Below the pieces are notes generated by a model. The model saw nothing but the letters and a program-made list of their open reading frames with translations, was not told where the DNA came from and ran no database searches. Both the position numbers and the translations under genes were made by a program. A stretch of DNA of 64,000 nucleotides from Rebecca billardiae RCC1528 (lineage: Eukaryota; Haptophyta): contig OZ251223.1 of assembly GCA_965240325.2 (NCBI GenBank), forward strand, positions 1,550,001 to 1,614,000, read 5' to 3'. Shown one piece after another: positions 56,819 to 64,000 of this stretch (position 1 is its first letter; every line of letters begins with the position of its first letter).

Positions 56819-57451
56819 TTATTTGCGAGGCCTGAGCATCCTGAACCCGTGGGCCGAGCGGACTGGGTGCCCGCTCGTGGCGTCTACAATGTTTGTGACC
56901 TGCGCTCGCCTGTCTCTCTGGCTACGCGTGCGACGGATGGCTCCAGTAGGGATGACCGAGGTTTGCTCCACAGCCGGCTGACTGCCGCCTCTGTGAGTGA
57001 TCGACCCCTTGTCATTGAAGACGTACCAGTTCCCCTCTGTTTGCCTCCGCACCACCGCCATGAGCAGAGCCAGGAGCGGCCGAATCTCAGGCCATGGTGC
57101 CCCGCTTTGTCGCCACTCTTTATCCCGGAGAGGCTTGACAAAACTGTAGCCTGGATTCGTGCGAGCGAGAAGCCGATCCTCCACATCTTTGGCCAGGTTG
57201 GGGCTCGTCACAAGGAATGCCAGTAGCTTGAAGCTGCCCGCTGCGTATGGCATGCTGTGCCTGTATCCCGCGAAGAGCCGACTCCGAATATTTTTGGTCA
57301 TTCCCATTTTAAACAGGGGTCTCTTGCCCGCCCATGTTGGGTGGATCACATACACGCCGGCAATCTTTTTGTCCTTGTCAGCGAAGCCCGCATTTTGCAG
57401 CGCAGCCTTAAACTGCGTATACTCCTTCTTTAGCGGGTCAGTGATACGCAT
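56819..57451 (-). CDS. PLV GIY-YIG-like endonuclease
   Basis: A 210-aa protein from the ATG at 57451. The core reads AGVYVIHPTWAGKRPLFKMG then MTKNIRSRLFAGYRHSMPYA, which matches the GIY-YIG layout with a G-Y-V strand, K-M-G-M-T and the catalytic Arg in SRLFAGYR, and a Glu later (KDVEDRLLAR). Such nucleases cut DNA and could work in integration, recombination or host DNA attack. It is the only recognisable nuclease in the element. The C-terminal ~90 residues are basic. The gene is divergent from the LamG gene with a 22-bp AT-rich gap. Confidence 0.7.
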   Translation of the reverse strand: MRITDPLKKEYTQFKAALQNAGFADKDKKIAGVYVIHPTWAGKRPLFKMGMTKNIRSRLFAGYRHSMPYAAGSFKLLAFLVTSPNLAKDVEDRLLARTNPGYSFVKPLRDKEWRQSGAPWPEIRPLLALLMAVVRRQTEGNWYVFNDKGSITHRGGSQPAVEQTSVIPTGAIRRTRSQRDRRAQVTNIVDATSGHPVRSAHGFRMLRPRK

Positions 57452-57473
57452 ATTATTATATGGCTTATAATAT
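57452..57473. promoter_or_regulatory. AT-rich bidirectional spacer
   Basis: TATTATATGGCTTATAATAT between two divergent viral start codons. The only 22 bp available must contain or overlap both promoters. TATAAT-like words point both ways. Confidence 0.45.
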
Positions 57474-59594
57474 ATGGCGAGCATCTTCGGCCTAGTTTCA
57501 TCATCATCATCATCAATCAGCTGGAGTGGCGAGGTGCTCACGTACCCAGCAAGCTCGTCTATAACTATCAATTTCGTTCCGCCACTGCCCAACGAGGACC
57601 TGAAAATACGGGTTTCCCATCCCAGGCATATATTCACTGTGACGAGCGCGAGCATAACTCCATCGAGCGCCACTGTAGTCTGGACAGCGGACAATTATGA
57701 GAAGGTAGTGAATCGCCAATATGATCACGAGTATAAGCCTTATTTCAGCGTGTACTCCGGCGATAGCCTACTGACCAGCTTTGATCACACGGGTACGCTA
57801 TATCATGGATCGATCGAGTCTGGCAATCTGATTACCCAGTCCATGCTCACTGGCCCCACAGTGGCTCATTTCCCGCTGACCGCAGACCTGGTTGATACCA
57901 CTCCCCGCGCTCAGAGCCTCGTGCCGGCTGGCACGTTTGCCTTTGCTGAAGACTCCGCTCGCTCAACGGCCAATGCGAGCACGCTCACGCTCCAGACACC
58001 GGGGCACGACTGGCGGGATTTTAGTGCGGCTTTCTACCTGAAGGGCTGCCCAGGCCTGAGTAAGCTCTCACTAGGCGGTGGGCTCTCGTACGCGAGCGCT
58101 GAGCTGGACTCGAACATCATCGCTAGTAGCAGTGTCGGCTTTGTAGACGACGTGAGCCAGATGGTCCCAAGCGGTGTCTGGACACACTTTGTCATCTCGC
58201 AGGAAACCAACTCTTTTGAGGCGAATATCGAGATCTATGCGGACCAAACGCTCCTCCACTCTCGCACTATTGGCCAACAAACGGACCCAGATTTCAAGCG
58301 GATTTCGCTCTACTACCCACTCGTCGCCACGCTTGACGACCAGGCTGCGCTCGCGCAGCTGAGCATATATCCATACGCTCTCGATGCGGCCGGCCGCCTG
58401 GCGCATGCGCAGTCGTGGCTTGGATATGTCCTGCGGTACACATGGTTGCTCGATGGAAACTTGCTCGAGGTAGACGGTGCCGCCGCCGCGCTGCAGCCCA
58501 CAAATGGCGATTATGTGATGACGAGCGGTTACCTAGAGATGCAAAATACTAGTACATTGCATCTCGGTCTGAATGAAATGCCCGACATGCAGGGCAGCGA
58601 GCGCTTCTCGCTTGCGGCATGGACCTACCGCCCGAATAACACCGATGCCGTTCGCATGTGGCTCCTCGAGGATGGCGTCACCGACTTCACTTTCGAGATC
58701 ATCGGTGGCCAGCTGCGCTCTGAGCTGGGCGCGACAGCGTTTCAGGACTTGGCAGGACCGGCACATGGAGAGTGGCACCACATTGCGCAAACAGTGGATG
58801 GCACCACGTCCAAAGTGTACATCGATGGTGTGCTGGTGAGTACTACCACGCTACCAGCCAGCTTCACCCCGCTGCTCAGCATCATCGGGCACAGAACCGC
58901 GCCTATGACCGCAGGCGTGCGACTGTATGCCATGACAATCGCGCGCGGGATCATCGATGTGCCGACGGTGATGAATTTGTACTCGCCGATGCAAGGCTTA
59001 AATCCATTTGCCAGCTGGCCGATGACGACGAATTTGACCGATGATGTTGGCAGCTATGCTTTCACTGTATCCAGCGGCACTGCAACGCACACCAATGGCT
59101 ATGCTGATCTCAGCAGCTCGGTTGTGATGACAGCGCCAGTACCGACGCAGACGATGACGATGTTTGGGTTCTCAGCGTGGGTTTATGTCGACAACGTCTC
59201 AGGCTCATTCAAACTCGAGTGGCGCAATACAGGCTCGAAGGTCGTTCATTTTTACATCTACCGCAACGGCGTTGGGAACACCGCGTTTGGGTTCGATATC
59301 ACAGGGCAGTCTGGTAATTTATACGACCGAGTCGATGTTTTGCCGCTGAACACCTGGTATCATATTGCTTGGTCTTATACAGTGGGAGGCAACATGGAGG
59401 CCTGGTTGAACAAGGTATCGCTCGGCGTTGAGGCCATGAGCGCCACTGCCGTGGGCGATGTCAACGAAATTTACGCGAGCACGCCCCCAAGCGGCGGTCC
59501 ATTCAAGTGTGCTGCAGTGCGCTTCTACACCGAAGGTGCGATCACGCAGGCCGAGGTCGATCGCGACTATGACCTCTTCACGCCTCCGCCATAG
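57474..59594 (+). CDS. PLV LamG-repeat fibre/adhesin-like protein
   Basis: A 706-aa protein, the second largest in the element. After a ~110-residue beta-rich N-terminus come three concanavalin/LamG-type domains (about 125-300, 330-500, 505-700). Signature pieces: FPLTADLVDTTPRAQS, then GEWHHIAQTVDGTTSKVYID and GFSAWVYVDNVSGSFKLEW with NTWYHIAWSYTVGGNMEAW. No signal peptide or TM segment is seen. LamG modules bind glycans, so it probably acts as a receptor-binding fibre on the virion (inference from family). Confidence 0.82.
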   Translation: MASIFGLVSSSSSSISWSGEVLTYPASSSITINFVPPLPNEDLKIRVSHPRHIFTVTSASITPSSATVVWTADNYEKVVNRQYDHEYKPYFSVYSGDSLLTSFDHTGTLYHGSIESGNLITQSMLTGPTVAHFPLTADLVDTTPRAQSLVPAGTFAFAEDSARSTANASTLTLQTPGHDWRDFSAAFYLKGCPGLSKLSLGGGLSYASAELDSNIIASSSVGFVDDVSQMVPSGVWTHFVISQETNSFEANIEIYADQTLLHSRTIGQQTDPDFKRISLYYPLVATLDDQAALAQLSIYPYALDAAGRLAHAQSWLGYVLRYTWLLDGNLLEVDGAAAALQPTNGDYVMTSGYLEMQNTSTLHLGLNEMPDMQGSERFSLAAWTYRPNNTDAVRMWLLEDGVTDFTFEIIGGQLRSELGATAFQDLAGPAHGEWHHIAQTVDGTTSKVYIDGVLVSTTTLPASFTPLLSIIGHRTAPMTAGVRLYAMTIARGIIDVPTVMNLYSPMQGLNPFASWPMTTNLTDDVGSYAFTVSSGTATHTNGYADLSSSVVMTAPVPTQTMTMFGFSAWVYVDNVSGSFKLEWRNTGSKVVHFYIYRNGVGNTAFGFDITGQSGNLYDRVDVLPLNTWYHIAWSYTVGGNMEAWLNKVSLGVEAMSATAVGDVNEIYASTPPSGGPFKCAAVRFYTEGAITQAEVDRDYDLFTPPP

Positions 59595-59615
59595 ACTAAA
59601 AATCATGTCATATAA

Positions 59616-59855
59616 ATGAAAGCTTCGACCCGCAAGGGTAAGCGATACGAGTACAAGGGTGTGCATTTTGGTGCTAAAGGCGGTAAGACGTATATAGACC
59701 ATGGTGATGATGCCATCAAAAAGGCCTGGATCGCTAGGCATCGCGTGAATAAAAACTGGAACAACCCCAAATCTGGGATTTACTACAGCCGTCATTTGCT
59801 GTGGGGCCCGACACCGAGCCTGCAGAAAAACCTGGAGATACTACATGGACGATAG
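59616..59855 (+). CDS. Small PLV protein, SRHLLW type
   Basis: A 79-aa basic protein with KGVHFGAKGGKTYIDHGDD, IARHRVNKNWNN and SGIYYSRHLLWGP. This style of short conserved protein, ending in W-x-x-P-x-L-x-x, occurs in giant viruses and PLVs with no known function; my recognition is of pattern only. A TATAAATG box sits directly at the start (ATATAA just upstream of ATG). Its 3' end overlaps the zinc-ribbon gene by 15 bp. Confidence 0.75.
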   Translation: MKASTRKGKRYEYKGVHFGAKGGKTYIDHGDDAIKKAWIARHRVNKNWNNPKSGIYYSRHLLWGPTPSLQKNLEILHGR

Positions 59856-60158
59856 GCCGCCTCCATCGGCCGTCTTCAGCGCCGAGTGCGTGCTCAGCTG
59901 CATATCTGAATTGCTATCTTCCTTGTTTTGCCGAGGATGACGCTCGCGCCAGAGTGCCTGACGTTTCTTGAGCAGCTCCCGGTTGCATGCGATGCAGATC
60001 TTGGCCCGGTAAACACGCTTGTTCTTGCGACGATAGTTCATCTCGAGTGCGGGCACGTATTTCTCACATGCTTTACAGTGGGCGTACAGGCCCTTGAGCT
60101 CGGCTGGATTCTCCGGGCCCATGCGACCATCCTCGACGGTCGTGAAGGTGGTCTTCAT
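59841..60158 (-). CDS. PLV zinc-ribbon protein
   Basis: A 105-aa protein from ATG 60158. A four-Cys zinc ribbon is visible: HCKACEKYVP and KICIACNREL about 30 residues apart, followed by KKRQALWRERHPRQN. Spacing resembles recombination-endonuclease VII/HNH-type zinc halves, but the His catalytic motif is absent, so a transcription factor or DNA-binding role is equally likely. It is the outermost gene on the right, 75 bp inside the TIR. Confidence 0.72.
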   Translation of the reverse strand: MKTTFTTVEDGRMGPENPAELKGLYAHCKACEKYVPALEMNYRRKNKRVYRAKICIACNRELLKKRQALWRERHPRQNKEDSNSDMQLSTHSALKTADGGGLSSM

Positions 60159-60232
60159 ACTTAACACACCGCAGAAATTATTTAGCCACCGACCACCCGC
60201 TCGCCACTATGGCGGTTGGGTGGTGGCTGGCC

Positions 60233-60477
60233 TCGTAGCGCGCAGTGTATCGAAGTGGCGTCTAAATTTTCGCTTGTGAAAGCATGGTTTTCAGCGCGAA
60301 AATCACCGGCATTTGCCAGTCTCGTTTCGGGTGGCAAACACCGGTGATTTCGGAGGGGCGGGAGGGATGGAGGGTGTGCGCGGATGCGCGAAAATGACCT
60401 GCGGGTGCCGGCCATTTTGTGACGGCGCGGCGGCCGGGGGTAAACTGTCCTGGTGAGTAGGTAATACCTTCTCTCTC
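60233..60477 (-). repeat. Right terminal inverted repeat (245 bp)
   Basis: Mirror copy of 46640-46884. Outside it the sequence continues GTCAAAGTAATAATATATAT, an AT microsatellite. Confidence 0.96.
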
Positions 60478-61613
60478 GTCAAAGTAATAATATATATATG
60501 TATATATATACATATATATGTATATATATATATATATTGCGTATAGTCAATAGTGACGAATCTGTCTTAGAAAGAGTCCCGGTGGATTCCGGAAACTTAT
60601 TTTGAACTAAAGTTATCGGATACGAGAGTACTATTCTCAGAACTACTCTGTAGAGTGTCAGGTAGAGTCACATCACTGCTTACTCGGTCTTATTCCCGGT
60701 CTCGGGTCTGCCGGCGGGACCAGTAGTACGGTACTCACCACTACACCAGTCCGGGCCGAGACCGGGACCGCGCCGGGCCGGCGGGCGGCGCCGGGCGCTC
60801 TGCCGGTCCGCGAGTCGCCGGCCGCGAAGTATTAGTGAGCCACAGTCAGGATGCGGCAGGCGAGTGAGGCGGGTCCCCGGGCTGGCTGCGACACTCTGAC
60901 TGACTCTGAGTCCGCGCTACACAGTCCGCGCTACATTAGTCAGTCGTAAGTTCCGCGCTTATAGTTGATGATGACTAGTGAGTACTAATAGTAGTTTCGG
61001 ACTGCGTCGCGGTTAGTTAGTAACAGTCTCGGTTCACTTAGACTCTGACTCAGTGTTAGGTGGCAACGGTCGGGCGGCTGACGAAGACGTAACGGAGCTG
61101 CCAGCTGGGGGGCGGGCGGGGGGGCGGCGGGGGGGAGGGGGACCGGGAGCCGCGGAGCCTCAGCCACCGTTGTTGGCCGAGCCATTCGGACTCGGTCTCG
61201 GAGACACCGCCCGACACGACGGTTCGGAGCCGCCATGTAATGCGGCTGGCAACAGAATCGCGGCTGTCACAGACACAATGCGGCCCATATATCATAACTT
61301 AATACTATCCGGTTATACACTTTATTATTTGTTTTAACGTGCGTAAGGCTCACGGTGGCAGGTTGCCGCGCCATCCTTCGGCTTCATCAGTTCACATCGG
61401 TTGCGGGCGGCTCTCAGTTCGCGGATCTCACGCTCTCCGATGAGTCTCCGCCACTAGAGAGACCTACAGCTGAATCTGGACCGGTCATGCCTGTCAGCTG
61501 TCTTAGTGTGTGCGCTGGTAAGGCGGACAGCGCTAGAGCCTAGATCGGGCCGCTCAATATCGGACATACCGTAGCTATGCAGTATGCAGCCAGGCGGGAG
61601 CAGAATGCCGTGT
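60478..61613. other. Right flank of the PLV, intergenic
   Basis: An AT microsatellite (60488-60538) is followed by host-like sequence with tandem CAGACTGAC-type words. G-rich tract at 61105-61150 is preceded by the same 17-mer as the G23 run. No gene is supported. Confidence 0.5.
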
Positions 61614-63068
61614 TCACGCCTCCGCACGGGGGCGCAGAGGGGAGGGCACATGGAACGAGACCCGCGCGCTCCGCACTCGAGGACCGGGGCTCCCCTTCCG
61701 AGCGGGGGAGCGCGGCGGCGTGCGCACTGGCGGGTGCGTCGGTGCGTCGTAAAAGACGTCCCCGTGGCTCGCTGCCGCGCCGTCGTCGTGGGGATGCTGG
61801 GCACTCGTCGCGGGCGTGACCTCGTGGTGGCCGCCAGTGTCCGCGGCACGCGCGATGAGCTCGTCGACCGTGGGCACCGCGAGGCGCCCGCCGTACTGCG
61901 CAGGGAGCGACGCCCCGTCGATCGCGGCAGCGAGCGTCGGTCTGTAGTTGCGGCTGCAGAAGCCGTACTTGGCGGTGGTCGCCTCGGGCAGCAGCCGCTT
62001 GAGTACGTTGAACGCGGGCGCGACGACGAGCGGCGCGTTGATCACGAAGAGGCGCGCGCCGGTCTCCGGGAAGATCGTGAACGACTCGTGCGTGTCGAAC
62101 GTGCCGCGGTAGCTCTGCACGCGCGGCGCCGTCGCGTGCCAGATCAGCTCGGCCACGCCGATCCCGTCGAGGTCGACAATCACCGTCTGCCGCACGAGCC
62201 GCCCCTGGGCCTGCGTGAGCTCGTGAAGCAGCAGCTGCATCTGGATCTCGCGCGCCAGGCGGAACTGCAGGAACTCCACCGGGCTCACCGTCTCCACGAG
62301 CTGCGCCCACGAGTGCAGCAGCGCGCGCGAGAAGACGAGGACAATGTCACCGTCCCGGTCGAGGGTGCCGGTCGGTAGGAACTCGCCCCAGCAGGGGAGC
62401 ACGCGCGACGCGTGCGGCAGCCGCTCGAAGCGCCAGAAGTCGCGGGCGTCAGCAGACCACAAGGACTGGCGCAACTCCGCGGCCCCGAGGCGCTCGCGGA
62501 GGCGCATCGCCTCCTCGAAGGCTGCCGCCGCCGTGGGTGCATCGTGCTTGTGGAAGCGGAGGAAGCGTAGCAGGGCTTGCTCGCTCAGCACCTCGGGGAA
62601 GTCGCGCCCGGCAGCGCGCTCCGCGCGAATCGTCGTCTGGGCGAGTTCCACGAGTTGCTCGAGGTGCGCTCGCTCCACGGCGTCGATCTTTAGGCCTCGC
62701 GCCTCTCCGGGCGGCTTGCGCACCGCGGGCGAGCGCGCGCTATCGCTGGACGCCGACGAGCCTGAAGATCTGCTGCTGTGCGACGGGCTGTCGCCCGCAA
62801 TCACGCGCTTGCGCGGCGAAGGAATCTTCCAGCCCATCCGCACCGACGGCCCGCAGAGATGCCCGCCTGCTGCTGGGCCCGCGGGCGAGATACTCCGTGA
62901 GGTGCGAAGGCCACACAGAGCGCTCCGGGGGCGTTTGCTGGCCCCTTCTTGGTGCACGTGCGCGGGCGCGCAGCGCGGGCTGCGCGGCAACCCCAAGCTG
63001 GGATCGCGTCGTTTCGGTTGGGTATGGAGGGGAAAATGACTTGACGTATTAATCACACCTTGACGCAT
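61614..63068 (-). CDS. Sec14/CRAL-TRIO lipid-binding protein
   Basis: A 484-aa protein from ATG 63068, or ~407 aa from an internal ATG at 62837 (MGWKIPSPRKR). A CRAL-TRIO N-helical part (LLRFLRFHKHDAPTAAAAFE) precedes a Sec14 lipid-binding lobe: RLVRQTVIVDLDGIGVAELI, then SYRGTFDTHESFTIFPETGA, RLFVINAPLVVAPAFNVLKR and LPAQYGGRLAVP (the PxxxGG end). Such proteins move phosphatidylinositol or other lipids between membranes. The first ~120 residues and last ~75 are disordered and Ser/Pro-rich. It is a single exon with host-like GC bias and lies 1.1 kb from the PLV end. Confidence 0.88.
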   Translation of the reverse strand: MRQGVINTSSHFPLHTQPKRRDPSLGLPRSPRCAPAHVHQEGASKRPRSALCGLRTSRSISPAGPAAGGHLCGPSVRMGWKIPSPRKRVIAGDSPSHSSRSSGSSASSDSARSPAVRKPPGEARGLKIDAVERAHLEQLVELAQTTIRAERAAGRDFPEVLSEQALLRFLRFHKHDAPTAAAAFEEAMRLRERLGAAELRQSLWSADARDFWRFERLPHASRVLPCWGEFLPTGTLDRDGDIVLVFSRALLHSWAQLVETVSPVEFLQFRLAREIQMQLLLHELTQAQGRLVRQTVIVDLDGIGVAELIWHATAPRVQSYRGTFDTHESFTIFPETGARLFVINAPLVVAPAFNVLKRLLPEATTAKYGFCSRNYRPTLAAAIDGASLPAQYGGRLAVPTVDELIARAADTGGHHEVTPATSAQHPHDDGAAASHGDVFYDAPTHPPVRTPPRSPARKGSPGPRVRSARVSFHVPSPLRPRAEA

Positions 63069-64000
63069 CCCTATTCTCTCTCCTCCGCTCAGATTGCCGA
63101 AAGCATATGTCCGAGGACAACATTTGCGAAGGGAGCAACCTTCTTAAACCAACACAAACCAATAGTTCAGCATGCAAGTCAACATCGAGTAATTGCAAGT
63201 CGTAAATGGCGGGCCGTGTAATCGCTCCTTTACCCCTATAATGATAGTCCGAAACTCATCCATCTCCGTTTTAAAAGGCACAGCTTCTGGAAGGAACCGC
63301 TTGTAAGTAGCGCCTTGCTGGCCGCCTCGCGGCGGCGCCAGGTTGCCGCGTAGCAGGCGTGCTGAACGAGATCTACATCATGGCTCCGGGTGACCGTGTT
63401 CAGACTACTCCCAGCTGACGAGCTCTACGATAGTCTGCCGACGTGCGCTGCTGTGCGCAGTACAGCCCCCAATTGTACCCATCGAATCCTCGCACCGCTC
63501 GGTCCATCAGTCACGGGGCGCGCCTGCCGTGGCCTGGTGGCCAACGGGACCGTCCCACTCCTTCGACGGGGACGGGACTGGGAGTGCGAAGGTCATGCGA
63601 CCAGGCAGGGCAGGGGACACTGGCACGCAGGGTAGACGTGCACAGGAGGCTGCAGTTGCTTCACGCGCGAAGCTATGATTGAGGGCTGAGGCATCAGCTG
63701 GGCCGGCTCGCGGTGGGTGAGCGGACCACGTGCTGGTCCGGTCGCCGCACTCTAGCGAGCTCCGGAGAGCCGAGTGATGGTCTCTAGGCGGGACGGCATG
63801 CAAATGGCTCCGCTTGCTTCCTTGCAGAGGGCGCTACGCGGAGAGCACGTCAGTGCGTCCCAGATGATCGCAACTTGACTCCTCGCCCGCGCTGCAACAC
63901 TGCCTCTCGTTCAGACATTGCATACAGTTTACTAAGAATAAGAGACGCAGACAGCTCAGGCAGGCGACAGTAGCGTAGAAAGTGCGCATGCGCGCGCACG
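63069..64000. other. Right-end intergenic sequence
   Basis: 932 bp without a recognisable gene, RNA or repeat. It holds the 5' flank of the Sec14-type gene. Short frames at 63390-63800 lack features. Confidence 0.4.

Larger units (their letters stand above)
46640..60477. mobile_element. Integrated Polinton-like virus (PLV), 13.8 kb
   Basis: The element is bounded by 245-bp terminal inverted repeats and carries the PLV core: protein-primed DNA polymerase B (47509-51780), packaging ATPase (52682-53371), minor capsid protein (53811-54545) and major capsid protein (54571-55905), plus lipase, GIY-YIG-like nuclease, LamG adhesin, zinc ribbon and small proteins. Every viral frame is open, and the codon third positions are less GC-biased than in host genes. 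The gene set is like that of PLVs linked with haptophytes and their giant viruses (the PgVV group) from general knowledge. There is no visible integrase, DDE transposase, tyrosine recombinase or adenain-like protease, and I cannot find a matching target-site duplication at the edges. Confidence 0.9.

Noticed and set aside
46640-60477. Virophage or giant-virus fragment instead of a PLV
   Set aside because: No cysteine protease or virophage-type primase-helicase was seen, and length plus protein-primed polymerase with TIRs fit a PLV better. A capsid-based tree would settle this.
1-64000. CRISPR arrays, rRNA or tRNA genes
   Set aside because: No regularly spaced repeats with unique spacers and no clover-leaf with a GGTTCNANNCC arm were noticed; without a covariance search, absence of tRNA is not proven.

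Overview
The window looks like nuclear DNA of a unicellular alga, most likely a haptophyte. The host genes have very GC-rich third codon positions and short introns (about 90-230 bp). Those introns usually begin GTGCGCGC or similar and end in CAG, and two introns have GC-AG borders. Several host proteins carry hydrophobic leaders. The haptophyte placement is an inference from composition, intron style and the type of integrated element; nothing here is a species marker.

Host genes are dense and many are arranged head to head. From left to right: a KCTD-like BTB protein cut by the window edge (1-544, -), a doubtful basic protein (566-1057, +), a cytochrome P450 (1898-3514, -), RidA (3912-4704, -) divergent from a TOM1-like VHS/GAT trafficking protein (4848-7129, +), a very large membrane-anchored cathepsin-B-like protease with EGF and PPC-like repeats (7531-11827, -), a DUF4239-like membrane protein (12780-13895, -), arginyl-tRNA synthetase (14152-16260, -) divergent from a CS-domain protein (16345-17154, +), an ADCK2-like UbiB kinase (17404-19038, +), an M1 aminopeptidase (19426-22974, -) divergent from a UBXN11-like SEP/UBX protein (23122-24252, +), peptide:N-glycanase (24376-26457, -), a dual-specificity phosphatase (26638-27396, -), a proline-rich two-TM protein (27677-29575, +), a homeodomain protein (31698-32516, +), a two-domain VOC/glyoxalase protein (33137-34162, -) divergent from a Dbp3-like DEAD-box helicase (34292-36284, +), an interrupted SH3/Tudor-like gene (36979-37677, -) beside a 400-bp near-perfect inverted repeat (37792-38914), a membrane-anchored GH81 beta-1,3-glucanase (39009-42087, +), a polytopic membrane protein (42314-43126, +), 2.6 kb of decayed sequence, a cyclin (45762-46469, +), and, after the element described next, a Sec14/CRAL-TRIO protein (61614-63068, -).

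The main discovery is a complete-looking 13.8-kb Polinton-like virus (PLV) integrated at 46640-60477. It has 245-bp terminal inverted repeats that appear identical by inspection. It encodes a 1423-aa Maverick/PLV-type protein-primed family B DNA polymerase, a packaging ATPase, a double-jelly-roll-like major capsid protein, a jelly-roll minor capsid (penton) protein, a class-3 lipase, a GIY-YIG-like nuclease, a triple LamG adhesin, a zinc-ribbon protein, a repeat protein and four small proteins. All frames are open. I saw no integrase or transposase, no maturation protease and no clear target-site duplication. The genes fall into replication, packaging/morphogenesis and entry/exit blocks, so this may be a recently inserted and possibly still inducible virus rather than a fossil.
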